Assembly (NCBI RefSeq): GCF_029960785.1
Contig: NZ_JASBQE010000013.1
Span: 118,880 to 182,879 of the forward strand
DNA: 64,000 nt
Reading direction: 5' to 3'
Origin: Polyangium sp. 15x6
GTDB lineage: Bacteria; Myxococcota_A; Polyangia; Polyangiales; Polyangiaceae
Notes under the pieces: model-generated
Told to the model about the DNA's origin: nothing
What the model saw: the letters and a program-made list of their open reading frames with translations, nothing else
The model's database searches: none
Program-made: the position numbers and the translations under genes
Shown here: positions 7,967-21,081 of the stretch, piece by piece
Numbering within the stretch: position 1 is the stretch's first letter
How the letters are laid out: each line of letters begins with the position of its first letter

Positions 7967-9610
7967 ATGAAAACCAGGGGCATGCGGGCCGCCGATCTGC
8001 GGCTCTCGGATCTGTTCTCGTTCAGCCCGAAGGGCGGCGTCATGCGGTTCGCGGGCGAGCGCGTGCTCCTCTTCGACGCCGTGGCGCTCGGGCTCTTGCG
8101 CAAGCAGCTCATCGAGAGCTTCGGCTACCACGCGGCGCGCGCGGTGCTGACGCGCTTCGGCTACGGGCACGGCTGGCGGACGGCGGAGGCGCTGCGCGAG
8201 GAGATCCCCTGGGCCGACGAGCGCGAATGGCGCATCGCGGGCGGACGGCTCCACCGACTCTGGGGGCTCGTGACGTTCGAGCCGGTCGAGCCCGCGGGGC
8301 GCCACGGGCCCGAGCCCTTCGCCGACGCGATATGGAACGATTCGTACGAGGCCGAGCAACACCTCCTGCACCTCGGGCAGGCGACGGAGCCGGTGTGCTG
8401 GACGCTCGCCGGATTCGCGAGCGGATACCTGAGCCGCGTCAATGGTCGGCCCATCTTCGCGCTGGAGGAGTCGTGCCGCGGGAAAGGCGACGCCGTCTGC
8501 CGGATGATCGGGCGGAGCCGCGAGGAATGGGGCGATGCGATCGAGCCGCATCTTTCGTTTTACGAGACGGACTGCCTCGACGCGTCGCTCCGGCACGTGC
8601 AGCGAGCTTTGCGGCGGGCCGAGACGCGGCTCTTGCGCGCCGAGCGGCTGCTCGCGGCCGGTGATGACGAGCCCGAGGTGCCGGGGCTCGTGGCGCGGAG
8701 CGAGGCCATGCGAGGCGTGGTCACGATGGCCCGGCGGGTCGCCCGGACGAGCGCGACGGTGCTGCTCCTCGGCGAGAGCGGCGTGGGCAAGGAGCGGATC
8801 GCGCGGCTCGTGCACGACGCGTCGCCGCGGGTGGGCGGGCCGATGGTGGCGATCAACTGCGCGGCGGTGCCGGAGAGCCTGCTCGAGAGCGAGCTCTTCG
8901 GGCACGCGAAAGGAGCATTCAGCGGAGCCGTGACGGAGCGGGCGGGGCTCTTCGAGGCGGCGCGGGGCGGGACGTTGTTCCTCGACGAGGTGGGCGAGAT
9001 CCCGCTCGCGATGCAGGCGAAATTGCTGCGGGTGCTCGAAGAGCGCGAGGTGCGGCGGGTGGGCGAGAACCGGACGCGACCCATCGACGTGCGGATCGTG
9101 GCGGCGACGCACCGGGATCTCGCGTCGGCCGTGGCGCAGGGGCGCTTCCGGCAGGATCTTTATTTTCGGCTGCGGGTCGTGGAGATCGCGATTCCGCCGC
9201 TCCGGGAGAGGCCGGACGACATCCTGCCGATCGCGCGGCGTCAGCTCTCGGAGGCGGCGGCGCGGGAAGGGGAGGCGCCGAAGGAGATAGGCAAAGCGGC
9301 GTGCCGCGCGCTGTACGAGCACGCCTGGCCGGGCAACGTGCGCGAGCTCGTCAATGCGATGGAGCGGGCGCGGATCCTGTCGGAAGGGCCGACGATCGAG
9401 GTGGTCGATCTGCCGCCGGAGATCGGCGGCTCGGCGGCGGTGAGCCCGAGCGGAAAAGGTTTTACGCCGCGCCCGCTCGCCGAGGTCGAGCGGGAGCACA
9501 TCCTCGCGATGCTCGCGGCCGAGGGAGGCAACCGCAAGGAGGCCGCGGCGAAGCTCGGGATCGGCGTGGCGACCCTCTATCGAAAGCTCAAAGAGTACGC
9601 CGAGGGCTAG
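7967..9610 (+). CDS. Sigma-54-dependent activator with XylR_N/V4R sensor domain
   Basis: A 547-residue enhancer-binding protein of the XylR/DmpR type, whose sensor domain binds small aromatic effectors. Residues about 1-130 match an XylR-type N-terminal domain. About 140-205 is a V4R domain with the Cys-containing end [14 protein letters not shown]. The AAA+ domain has Walker A GESGVGKE, the sigma-54 contact loop GAFSGA (Ser in place of the usual Thr), Walker [15 protein letters not shown], and the arginine-rich [21 protein letters not shown] Fis-type helix-turn-helix closes the protein ([20 protein letters not shown]). The ATG at 7967 is chosen because sensor homology starts just after it. 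The divergent pirin-wrbA genes with a sigma-54-like promoter are the obvious target. Confidence 0.92.
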   Translation: MKTRGMRAADLRLSDLFSFSPKGGVMRFAGERVLLFDAVALGLLRKQLIESFGYHAARAVLTRFGYGHGWRTAEALREEIPWADEREWRIAGGRLHRLWGLVTFEPVEPAGRHGPEPFADAIWNDSYEAEQHLLHLGQATEPVCWTLAGFASGYLSRVNGRPIFALEESCRGKGDAVCRMIGRSREEWGDAIEPHLSFYETDCLDASLRHVQRALRRAETRLLRAERLLAAGDDEPEVPGLVARSEAMRGVVTMARRVARTSATVLLLGESGVGKERIARLVHDASPRVGGPMVAINCAAVPESLLESELFGHAKGAFSGAVTERAGLFEAARGGTLFLDEVGEIPLAMQAKLLRVLEEREVRRVGENRTRPIDVRIVAATHRDLASAVAQGRFRQDLYFRLRVVEIAIPPLRERPDDILPIARRQLSEAAAREGEAPKEIGKAACRALYEHAWPGNVRELVNAMERARILSEGPTIEVVDLPPEIGGSAAVSPSGKGFTPRPLAEVEREHILAMLAAEGGNRKEAAAKLGIGVATLYRKLKEYAEG

Positions 9611-9613
9611 CCA

Positions 9614-10228
9614 TCACTGGCACGCGCCGCCCAGGAGATCCGCGCCGAGGCATTGCCCGCTCGCGCAATCGGCGTTCGCGTAGCAGTCGACGCCCGGCCC
9701 GCCGAGGGCGCAGACGTTCGCCACGCACGTGCCGCCGAGGCAATCGGCGTCCGTCTGGCACGTCTTGTCGTACCGACACGGATGGCAGGCGTCGCCGCCG
9801 CAATCGACATCGGTCTCGTCGCCGTTCTGGATGCAATCGCCGCAGCTCGGGCCCGCTTCGCCCTCCTCGCCGCACGTGACGCGCCCGTCCGCCGGCGCGC
9901 AGAGCTGCCGCGCCGAGCAGAAGTGGCTCACGCAATCCGACTCGACCCCGCACGCGGCGCCGTCCTGGCACGCCGGACACGAGGTGCCGCCGCAATCGAC
10001 GTCGGTCTCGTCTCCGTCCTGCACGCCATTGCTGCACGGCTCGGCGCTGCCTTCACCCCCTTCGCCGCCCCCGCCGGCGTCGTCCTCTTCCTTCGCCCCG
10101 GCCCCGTTGTTCCCGCTGCCGTCCGCGTTCGCCGGGTCCTTCCACGCCTCGATGCCGAGGAGGTCGGCGCAGCCGGTCACGGACAGAAGCAAACCCAATC
10201 CCGCTGCTGTGAAGAAAATGGAACGCAT
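9614..10228 (-). CDS. Cys-rich lipoprotein with DETDVDCGG repeats
   Basis: A 204-residue secreted protein of unknown function. The signal peptide ends at a lipobox, VTGC (Cys20). An acidic Gly-rich linker follows, then two copies of a module starting NGVQDGDETDVDCGG / NGDETDVDCGG, with Cys spacing C-x-x-C and intervening C-x4-D-C units. These modules are common in myxobacterial surface proteins and are probably disulfide-stabilised. A TAGACT hexamer lies just upstream. It ends 3 bp from the sigma-54 activator, tail to tail. Confidence 0.8.
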   Translation of the reverse strand: MRSIFFTAAGLGLLLSVTGCADLLGIEAWKDPANADGSGNNGAGAKEEDDAGGGGEGGEGSAEPCSNGVQDGDETDVDCGGTSCPACQDGAACGVESDCVSHFCSARQLCAPADGRVTCGEEGEAGPSCGDCIQNGDETDVDCGGDACHPCRYDKTCQTDADCLGGTCVANVCALGGPGVDCYANADCASGQCLGADLLGGACQ

Positions 10229-10235
10229 GTTCAGT

Positions 10236-10241
10236 AGTCTA
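10236..10241 (-). promoter_or_regulatory. TAGACT -10-like hexamer before Cys-rich lipoprotein
   Basis: TAGACT on the minus strand ends 7 nt before the ATG at 10228, which would give an essentially leaderless transcript if it is a -10 element. Confidence 0.35.
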
Positions 10242-10285
10242 CCGAGCGGAGGCAACGCGCCGCAAGGTAACTCGCAGCGGTCGGA

Positions 10286-11329
10286 TCAGAATTTTCCGAT
10301 GAGAAGCGCCCCGCCCCCGGTTCGATCGGCCCAGGGCGCCACTTCGTAGTGGAAACCCAGAAGCGACGCGGGTTTGGGTGTCTCGGCGCGCTCGGGGAGC
10401 AAGGCGAGCACGAGCGCCGTCACCGCGCCCGCCGCGCCGATGCCAAAGGCGACGTTCGCCACAGTGGCAGACCGGAGCGCGTCCTCGCGGAGCTCGCGCC
10501 CGCGCTCGCAGGAGGCCGTCGTGCAGGACTCCTGGATCGAAACCGACGCGGCATTCCGGCTCCCGGCCGAGAGCGCGAAGGCCGCCGCGATCGAGAATCC
10601 CGTGAGCCCCACCCCGCCCGCCACGATCGCCCCGACCTTGCGCGGGCCAAGACCCTTGGAGGTCAAAAGGTTGGAGGTCCCAGCATCCAGCCGTGCCGGT
10701 TCCTTTTTCGGCGTGGGGACGGGCGCGGGGCGATTCCAGTCGGGGACCTCGACCTCGGCGACCTTGCGCGGCTCGGCCGTGACCGTGGCCCGGAACTCGG
10801 GCTTTCCCGGAAGGCGCGCGACGATCTCGTACGTGCCCGGATCGATGGGCTGGGCGACCCCGAGCTCGTCCGCCGAGAGGCGCACGCCGTTGCGGAAGAC
10901 GGCGATCCCCTCGGCGCCCTTCGGCAACCGCACGAGCAGGCGCGGCAGCTCCGGTTCGAGCGCGCTCGCGCGTTGCCGGGCGAACGCGCCGCGCTCATCG
11001 TTCACGGCCTCCGCGCGCCGGGCCGTCTCGCCGTACTCGCGCCACGCGGTCGCGGTACGGCCCTCCTGCTCGTGGCAAGCCGCGAGCAGCCCGAGCGTGC
11101 CGATGGCCGGATCGAGCGCGTCGCTCTGGGCGAGCTTCGTGCAAGCCTCGACGAACGCGCCCTGTTCGAGAAGGCGCTTGCCGTCCTGGAAGAGGGTCTC
11201 GGCGAGCGTCGCGGCCGCGGTGGGATCCGCGGGCGACGTGAGCGGGGGTTCTTCGTCCGCGCGGGCCGAGGCGGGCACGAGGGCGAGGAGCGACGCGGCG
11301 ACGAGGACGAACCTATTTGCGCTTGCCAC
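10286..11329 (-). CDS. Secreted TPR/PEGA-like protein with C-terminal membrane helices
   Basis: A 347-residue envelope protein of unknown function, starting at GTG 11329 and overlapping the upstream kinase gene by 17 bp. A cleavable signal ends near PASARADEE. Residues about 35-125 form helical TPR-like repeats (AETLFQDGKRLLEQGAFVEA, then ACHEQEGRTATAWREYGETA). A beta-rich PEGA-like segment with GTYEIVARLPGKPEFRATV follows. Two hydrophobic stretches near the C-terminus (GAIVAGGVGLTGFSIAAAFA and NVAFGIGAAGAVTALVLALL) probably span the membrane. Such proteins often sit beside Hanks-type kinases in myxobacteria. The overlap suggests joint function. Confidence 0.75.
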   Translation of the reverse strand: MASANRFVLVAASLLALVPASARADEEPPLTSPADPTAAATLAETLFQDGKRLLEQGAFVEACTKLAQSDALDPAIGTLGLLAACHEQEGRTATAWREYGETARRAEAVNDERGAFARQRASALEPELPRLLVRLPKGAEGIAVFRNGVRLSADELGVAQPIDPGTYEIVARLPGKPEFRATVTAEPRKVAEVEVPDWNRPAPVPTPKKEPARLDAGTSNLLTSKGLGPRKVGAIVAGGVGLTGFSIAAAFALSAGSRNAASVSIQESCTTASCERGRELREDALRSATVANVAFGIGAAGAVTALVLALLPERAETPKPASLLGFHYEVAPWADRTGGGALLIGKF

Positions 11330-12680
11330 CGAAAATCCCCACGGTTTGCTTGATCGTTTGTGTTTGCTTCGAGGTCTTCGTCGTCGCAGGCGACGTCTTC
11401 GTGGACTTCGCCGTGCTCGTGGCCGTCGTCGCGGGCGACGCCGCGGAGGCGAGCGGCGGCGTGGCCGTCGGCGGCGGCGCGGGCGTGGCCATGGGCTCGG
11501 GCGCGCGCGCCGCGGGCGTGGCCTCGGGTGGGGTCGTCGCGGCCTCGGGCGGAGCTCCCTGTTGCGTGATGACGACGAGCGAGACGACGAGCGCGGTGGC
11601 GACGAGGCCCGAGGCCGCGAACAGCGCCGCGCGTTTTTTCCGGCCCCGGACGTTGCTACCGAAGTCGACGGAGCTCGTGAGGCCCGCGTGCGTATGGGCG
11701 GGCGCGCGCGGGAGCGTGACCGCCTGGTCCGTGGGCACGCGCGAGGGGCGCGGCAGCGCGGCGGTCTCGACGCTCGCCGTGCCCGCGAGCATGTGGACGA
11801 TCCGCGTGGCCCGCGCGCTCGCCTCGGGGCCGCCGAAGGGCGCGATCGCCTCCGCGAACGCGCCGAGGTCCGGGAACCGCTCGTGCGGGCGCTTCGCGAG
11901 GGCGCGCAGGAGCGCCTCTTCGAGCCACGCCGGCACCTCGGGGCGTTTTGCGCGCACGCGTGGCGGCGGCTGCGTGGCGATGACGACGATGAGCTGCGTG
12001 ATGCTCTCGGCCTCGAAGGGCGGCGCGCCCGCGAGCATCTCGTACAGGATCATCCCGAGCGCGTGCTGATCGCTGCGCGCGTCGACGTTCTTCGTCGACT
12101 GGATCTGCTCGGGGGACATGTACTGCGGGGTGCCGAAGACCGCGTCGGTCCCGGTGATCGAGGCGCTCTGCCCCGGCGCCTCTTTCGAGAGGCCGAAGTC
12201 GAGCACCTTGAGCACGCGCGGGCGGAGCGGGCGCTCGGCGAGGAAGAGGTTCGCCGGCTTGAGATCCCGGTGCACGAGGCCCTGCGCGTGCGCGGCCGCG
12301 ATGCCCTCGCAAGCCTCGAGCGCGAGGTCGACCGCCTCGGCGACGGGGAGTTTTCCGCGACGCGTGAGCTCGGCTTCGAGGTCGTGCCCGTAGAGCCGCT
12401 CCATCACGAGGTACGGCGCGCCCGTCTCGGTCTGCCCGACGTCGCTCACGCGCGCGATGTGCTCGGAGGGCAAGGTCGCGGCGATGCGGGCTTCGCGGAG
12501 GAAGCGCGTCACGACGTCCGAGGAGAGCGCGACCGACGGGTTCAGGAGCTTGATGGCCACGGTCTGGCCGAGCGCGAGGTGCGTGGCTTCGAGGACCACA
12601 CCCATCCCACCGCAGCCGAGTTCTTGCTCGACACGGTACTTCCCCAGCAGGATGGTCCCCGGCAGCGGCGCCACCATCAT
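11313..12680 (-). CDS. Hanks-type Ser/Thr protein kinase, membrane-anchored
   Basis: A 455-residue kinase. Subdomains are intact: Gly loop ELGCGGMG, VAIKLL lysine, HRDLKPANLFL catalytic loop, DFGLSKEAPG metal site, and activation-segment end GTPQYMSPEQ. A juxtamembrane linker precedes a single transmembrane helix (about AALFAASGLVATALVVSLVV) and an Ala/Pro/Thr-rich external tail ending KQTVGIFGGKRK. The start is uncertain: ATG codons at 12680 and 12677 are adjacent, and a GTG at 12701 adds seven residues. No sensor domain is recognisable. It is followed by an overlapping PEGA-like gene, possibly its partner. Confidence 0.92.
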   Translation of the reverse strand: MMVAPLPGTILLGKYRVEQELGCGGMGVVLEATHLALGQTVAIKLLNPSVALSSDVVTRFLREARIAATLPSEHIARVSDVGQTETGAPYLVMERLYGHDLEAELTRRGKLPVAEAVDLALEACEGIAAAHAQGLVHRDLKPANLFLAERPLRPRVLKVLDFGLSKEAPGQSASITGTDAVFGTPQYMSPEQIQSTKNVDARSDQHALGMILYEMLAGAPPFEAESITQLIVVIATQPPPRVRAKRPEVPAWLEEALLRALAKRPHERFPDLGAFAEAIAPFGGPEASARATRIVHMLAGTASVETAALPRPSRVPTDQAVTLPRAPAHTHAGLTSSVDFGSNVRGRKKRAALFAASGLVATALVVSLVVITQQGAPPEAATTPPEATPAARAPEPMATPAPPPTATPPLASAASPATTATSTAKSTKTSPATTKTSKQTQTIKQTVGIFGGKRK

Positions 12681-12925
12681 ACTCACGACAGACGCTATCA
12701 CGGCTCGTGTACGGCCGAAACAAGCTCGTCGTCGCGCATGCGTCGGGACGGACGTGTCATGAATCCGTCACCCGCCCCGGGCGTCCGCGGACGAACCGTT
12801 GCCATTGGCGACGCACGGGGAGGGGCCATCGACGGAGGTTCGAGGGGCCGGACGATGCCGAAACGGGGGTGTCTGCGATTTCCGACGCCGGTTGGTTCGT
12901 GGACAAAGGTCCGAATCCGTGTTTC

Positions 12926-15952
<3,027 letters not shown>

Positions 15953-15990
15953 GCGCCTCTCCAGGATTTACGGCCGGCGCGCCCGTCGCC

Positions 15991-15996
15991 TAGACT
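15991..15996 (+). promoter_or_regulatory. TAGACT -10-like hexamer before small lipoprotein gene
   Basis: TAGACT lies 39 nt before the GTG at 16035, in the 82-bp gap after the large repeat protein. Confidence 0.4.
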
Positions 15997-16034
15997 CGCG
16001 CGCCGGGGCGCTCGTGCGTCCGAGGGAGGTGTCC

Positions 16035-16652
16035 GTGTCCATTCGTTCGTTTTCTGCGATATCGCTCGTCGTGGTGATGCTCTGCGCTGTCGGGTGCAAG
16101 AAATCCGACCAGGCGACCAGCGGAGAGGCGAAGCCCGAATCCGCCGAGGGGAAGGCCGCGTCGGGGCAGAAGCCCGCGGGCGAGAGCGCGGCGGCGCCGT
16201 CGAGCGGCGGCGCGGACACGGACGCGGCGAAGGCGCTGCTCGAACAGTTCTTGAAGCCCGGCGTCGATCACGCGGCGCTCACGAAGCCGCTCGAGCCGAC
16301 GGCCGAGGATTACAAGGCCGTCTTCAAGGAAGAGGCCGCGGGCAAGCTCGAATCGCATTACAAGAAGATGTGGTCCGACCCGAACGCGGCCATCAAGCCG
16401 AACGAGGGACAAACCCAGCTCCTTCTCTACTCGGCGACGACGGAGGAGATCGCGACGGGCCAGGGCGACGGGCCGAATTTCCCCGGCGGATACAAGAAGG
16501 CCGTGGAGGCGATGAAGCCGGGCGTGCGCTGGTATCGATTCAAGTTCGTCAAGCCCGGCGAGACGCTCGGCATGGCGTTCGACGGGCTCACGTTCGTGAA
16601 TGGCAAATGGCGATTCTTCCCGAAGCCGTGGCGCGGGCTCGAGGGATCGTGA
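16035..16652 (+). CDS. Small lipoprotein of unknown function
   Basis: A 205-residue secreted lipoprotein from a GTG start with a GGGAGG site 8-13 nt upstream. The signal has lipobox AVGC (Cys21). A low-complexity Ala/Ser/Gly linker covers about residues 22-65. The mature domain is about 135 residues, with KPLEPTAEDYKAVFKEEAAG, NEGQTQLLLYSATTEEI and a C-terminal block FDGLTFVNGKWRFFPKPWR. I do not recognise the family. The ending resembles small stress or nutrient-related lipoproteins in myxobacteria. Convergent with the diiron protein. Confidence 0.7.
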   Translation: MSIRSFSAISLVVVMLCAVGCKKSDQATSGEAKPESAEGKAASGQKPAGESAAAPSSGGADTDAAKALLEQFLKPGVDHAALTKPLEPTAEDYKAVFKEEAAGKLESHYKKMWSDPNAAIKPNEGQTQLLLYSATTEEIATGQGDGPNFPGGYKKAVEAMKPGVRWYRFKFVKPGETLGMAFDGLTFVNGKWRFFPKPWRGLEGS

Positions 16653-16681
16653 CGGGATAGGAGACCCCATCCCGCCCTGAC

Positions 16682-17860
<1,179 letters not shown>

Positions 17861-17889
17861 GATTCGTCTCCTCCGAAAACCGTTGCACC

Positions 17890-18723
17890 TCAAAGTGTCG
17901 CGAGGAAGTCCCTCGCCAGCGCGTCGTGGTAGCGGACCAGAAAGGCGTTGATGAGCGGCAGCGCCCGCTCGACCATGGAGGCGGCCTGCTCGGGCGAGAG
18001 CGAGGAGAGGCGCTCGGCGAGGAGCTTCGCCTCGCGGGCGAAGAGCGCGCCCATGGCCTCCTCGTACATCAGGATGTCGCGCGCCGAGAAACCGATCGAC
18101 TCCTCGAAGCCGATCCGTCGGAACTCGGCGAACGTCTCCAGGATCCACGTGTCGTCGCTCGCCACGACGAGCCGCGCGCGGCCCGAGGCGTCGTGCTCCT
18201 CCGCGGCCGCGATGAGCCCGAGCTCGACCATGTCCTCGAGATCTTTCCGGGAGAGGCCGAGCTTCTGGATGAGCTCAAGGGCGTCGGCGGTCGTGGGTTT
18301 GTCCGCGCGCGCGCCGAGGGTGGCGCTGAGGCGCGCCTTCACCTCGTGGACGAACCTGCGCTGCGCGGGGCTGAAGGCCTCGTCGCGCTCCTCGAGCAGG
18401 GCCTTGATGGCGCGCAGCGGGAGGAAACGCTCGTGCTGGAGCTTGCGCACGAGCAGGACGCGGGCGAGGTGTTCCTCGCCGTAATAGGCCATGTTGCGGC
18501 CGGTCTTGTGGCCCTCGGGCACGAGGCCCTGCTGGATGTAGAAATGAATGACCTGCCGCGGCAGGCCCGTCCGCTCGCAGAGGTCCTTCATGCGATACGG
18601 ATAGGCCTCGCGGTCTACGTTCGGGGGCTTCGCTCGGGCAGGCCGAGCTTCGCCCCCGAACCCCCCCACGCTCGGAGGCTTCGCGGGACGCGCGGGCTCC
18701 TTGCTCGCGAGCGCGACGTCCAT
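17890..18723 (-). CDS. MerR family transcriptional regulator
   Basis: A 277-residue regulator. The MerR DNA-binding domain is clear near residues 45-115: YRMKDLCERTGLPRQVIHFY (helix-turn-helix and wing), then RNMAYYGEEHLARVLLVRKL and the second helical pair FLPLRAIKALLEE. The C-terminal domain lacks the Cys pattern of metal-sensing members, so an organic ligand is more likely. The ATG at 18723 shares its A with the stop of the reductase gene (TGATG), so the two are translationally coupled. A 45-residue N-terminal extension rich in Pro/Ala/Arg contains a palindromic repeat. Confidence 0.85.
   Translation of the reverse strand: MDVALASKEPARPAKPPSVGGFGGEARPARAKPPNVDREAYPYRMKDLCERTGLPRQVIHFYIQQGLVPEGHKTGRNMAYYGEEHLARVLLVRKLQHERFLPLRAIKALLEERDEAFSPAQRRFVHEVKARLSATLGARADKPTTADALELIQKLGLSRKDLEDMVELGLIAAAEEHDASGRARLVVASDDTWILETFAEFRRIGFEESIGFSARDILMYEEAMGALFAREAKLLAERLSSLSPEQAASMVERALPLINAFLVRYHDALARDFLATL
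18619..18661. repeat. Palindromic repeat inside the MerR coding region
   Basis: GTTCGGGGGC-TTC-GCTCGG, a 5-base loop, then CCGAGC-TTC-GCCCCCGAAC. The arms pair except for a symmetrical 3-base internal loop in which TTC appears in the same orientation on both sides. A second element with the same architecture lies at 48693-48729. Here it sits in frame in the N-terminal linker. Confidence 0.7.
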
Positions 18724-20012
18724 CACGGCACTTCCACCGCGCACGGCGCCTCCGCGCGGGACACGCACGCGAGGACGAACCCCTGGCTTCGCTCCTCCTC
18801 GTGCAGGCAATTCGGCTCTTCGCTCGTCACGTTCCCCGAGAGGAGCTTTACTTTGCACACGCCGCACCCGCCCATCGTACACGAGAACGGCATGGGCAGC
18901 GACGCGGCCAGGCCCGCCTCGAGCAGGGTTTGTCCGGGAGCCGCGGAGACGGTCTTCGTGCGGCCGCGGAGGCGGATCTCGACAGGGGCGGAGGTCGTCG
19001 GGAGCGCGGGCGTGGTGCGGCGCGCGGGCGCGGAGAATCGCTCCTCGTGGATGCGGGCGGGATCGACGCCGCGAGCGAGGAGGGCCTCGCGCACGGCGAC
19101 CATCATCGGCTCGGGGCCGCAGACGAAATACGCGGCTGCGTCCGCTTCGAGGCCCGAGGAAGCGGCGATCGCGTCGAGCTCGCGCGTGACGTTGTCACGA
19201 TCGAGCAGGCCCGTGCGTCCGGTGAAACCCGCGGGCGGATCGGAGAGGACGTGGCGGAGCGTGAAGCGGTCCGCGTGGGCGCGAGCGAGGGAACCGAGCG
19301 CGTCGCGGAAAATGATGTCGGCCTCGCCGCGGTTTCCGTACACGAGCGAGACGCGGCTCCCGGGCTCGCGGGCGAGCGTGGTCCGCGTGATCGAGGCGAG
19401 CGGCGTGATGCCGCTGCCTCCCGCGATGAGCACGAGGTGCCTTCGCGCCGCGGGATCCGGCGTCACGGTGAAGCTGCCCGAGGGGCCGAGCACGTCGAGG
19501 AGCGCGCCTTCCGCGACCCGCTCGTTCAGGTGGTTCGAGGCGCGCCCGCCGGGCATTCGTTTGATGGTGATCGTCACCTCGGCGGCGGCGCCGTCCTCGT
19601 CGGGGAGGCTCGAGATCGAATAGGCGCGGCGGAGCACCTCGCCGCTCGCGAGCGTGACGAGCACCGTGAAGAACTGGCCGGGCACGAACGAGATGCGGCG
19701 GCCCTCGGGATCGGTGAGCGTGAGCGAGACGGCGTCCTTGGTCTCACGCTCAACGCGGGTGACGCGGAGCCTGCGCGGCGTGATGCCGGCGCTCGGCTCG
19801 GGCGTGACGGTGAGGAGGTGCCGGGCGAGCGGCGCGCGGATCGCGTAGGGCGCGGGGCGCGCGCCGGTGAAATCGCTCAAGACCGTGCGTACGTCGCGCA
19901 CCAGCGCTTCGAGCCGGACGACGATCGTGGCGGGCAGGAGAGCCGCGGGGCCGGAGCCTCTTCGCGCGTCGTTCTCCCGCTCCCTCTCGTGTCGGGCCTT
20001 GTCGAGCTCCAT
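18723..20012 (-). CDS. Ferredoxin reductase with C-terminal [2Fe-2S] domain
   Basis: A 429-residue electron-transfer protein resembling PaaE/KshB-type reductases. An FNR domain (about 80-325) has the flavin motif RRAYSISSLPD and NAD(P)-binding GGSGITPLASI and CGPEPMM. A C-terminal plant-type ferredoxin has the cluster pattern SCTMGGCGVCKVKLL plus a late LACVSR. It would pass electrons from NAD(P)H to an oxygenase, and the diiron protein encoded two genes downstream is the likely partner. ATG 20012 is preferred over a TTG at 20048, which would add only a short unlikely leader. First gene of a three-gene unit. Confidence 0.9.
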   Translation of the reverse strand: MELDKARHERERENDARRGSGPAALLPATIVVRLEALVRDVRTVLSDFTGARPAPYAIRAPLARHLLTVTPEPSAGITPRRLRVTRVERETKDAVSLTLTDPEGRRISFVPGQFFTVLVTLASGEVLRRAYSISSLPDEDGAAAEVTITIKRMPGGRASNHLNERVAEGALLDVLGPSGSFTVTPDPAARRHLVLIAGGSGITPLASITRTTLAREPGSRVSLVYGNRGEADIIFRDALGSLARAHADRFTLRHVLSDPPAGFTGRTGLLDRDNVTRELDAIAASSGLEADAAAYFVCGPEPMMVAVREALLARGVDPARIHEERFSAPARRTTPALPTTSAPVEIRLRGRTKTVSAAPGQTLLEAGLAASLPMPFSCTMGGCGVCKVKLLSGNVTSEEPNCLHEEERSQGFVLACVSRAEAPCAVEVP

Positions 20013-20038
20013 GGCTCGCTTGTACTTCCCCTGACTGC

Positions 20039-20058
20039 AAAGTGTCAAGTGTCACTTT
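20039..20058. promoter_or_regulatory. Repeat-rich operator candidate upstream of reductase gene
   Basis: The heptamer AGTGTCA is repeated twice in tandem (20041-20054), and AAAGTG-N8-CACTTT forms an inverted repeat over 20039-20058. A further TTACACT follows. The cluster is unusually AT-rich for this genome and lies 27-46 nt upstream of the ATG at 20012. It is a good candidate site for the MerR protein of the same operon. Confidence 0.5.
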
Positions 20059-20159
20059 ACACTGTGCGCTTGCGGCGACGGTTCAGCGGCAGCCGTCGTG
20101 CAGTGCTCGGGGGCCGGGGTGATTTCTTCTTCGGCGCGCCCGAGGGATCGGGATCGGGG

Positions 20160-21080
20160 ATGCGGCACGAAATCGACGGAACGACGATCGGAGCGGTAAA
20201 GACCGGCATTGGATGCTTCATGCTCGTACCATCGGCGCTGGTTCGTCGGCGGTACGAGTTGTCATCCAGCCTGCACCATGCTTTGCTCGATACCGTGAGC
20301 TACCTGTTCGTCGCGTACCTGTACGACAAACGTCGCTGCTCGGCGAAGGCCATCGTGGATCCGTGGTCCGATGCGGAGGCGGGCTTCGCGGGCGAGAGCC
20401 TCGTGCGTGTCGCCGTGAGCCCGCGCGTCGAGGCGGTGTTCTACTTCCCCGGGAATTTCCGGCTCAAATCGCAAGCATTTTCGTTCGGCTGCGAGGTGTT
20501 CCTGGTGGACGACTGGGCCTCGGCCCCGGCCGAGGCGCTCCGGAGGGCCGGCGCGCGCGATTGGCAATACGTGGGCTGGGCATCGTCGGACATGAGCGAC
20601 TACGACGTGGCCATGCGTTTCACGCCCGACGGATTCGACGGCCGCGCGATGATCGACGGCGAGGGCGAGCGCATCGCGATCGACAGGGGTGTCGTCCAGA
20701 CGTACGAAAAAAAGACGATCGCCGCCTCGCCGCAGGAGCTCGGCTTCGGGACCGATGGCAGCGGGACGTTCGACGAGGAAGCGTTCGAGCGCGCGCTCGT
20801 GGAACGAGAAGAGCTCTTCCGGCCGGGTCTTCTGGTGCACGATACGCTCGGCGTGACGCGCGGGAAGGTGATCGACGCGCTCCACAACGTGGCCGATGGG
20901 CAAGGCGAGGTGCTGTGGCCCAGGGGCGGGCCGCTGGATACGCAGGCCCTTCGCCGCGCGGTCGCGGAAGCCGAGGATCCGCTCGTGCCGGCGCTGCCGC
21001 TCTGGGAGCATCTGCGCGGCGAGACGATGAAGCCCGAAAGCGGGCCGAGGAAAAAAAGGGCGCGGATGAAGGCGGGTTGA
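20160..21080 (+). CDS. Hypothetical protein
   Basis: A 306-residue protein with no family I recognise. ATG 20160 follows a GGGATCGGGG stretch; an alternative ATG at 20220 would give 286 residues. No signal peptide or membrane segment is seen. It begins with hydrophobic LLDTVSYLFVAYLYD, has several Phe/Tyr-rich stretches (VEAVFYFPGNFRLKSQAFSF), and ends in a basic tail GPRKKRARMKAG. Third-position GC bias supports coding through 21080, where it meets the peptidase gene tail to tail with one base between. Confidence 0.6.
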   Translation: MRHEIDGTTIGAVKTGIGCFMLVPSALVRRRYELSSSLHHALLDTVSYLFVAYLYDKRRCSAKAIVDPWSDAEAGFAGESLVRVAVSPRVEAVFYFPGNFRLKSQAFSFGCEVFLVDDWASAPAEALRRAGARDWQYVGWASSDMSDYDVAMRFTPDGFDGRAMIDGEGERIAIDRGVVQTYEKKTIAASPQELGFGTDGSGTFDEEAFERALVEREELFRPGLLVHDTLGVTRGKVIDALHNVADGQGEVLWPRGGPLDTQALRRAVAEAEDPLVPALPLWEHLRGETMKPESGPRKKRARMKAG

Positions 21081-21081
21081 T

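Noticed and set aside
18801..20159. Open reading on the plus strand across the ferredoxin reductase gene, in frame with the 20160-21080 protein
   Set aside because: High GC removes stops in antisense frames; the amino-acid composition is Arg/Ala/Gly-rich and the minus strand has clear FNR and ferredoxin motifs.
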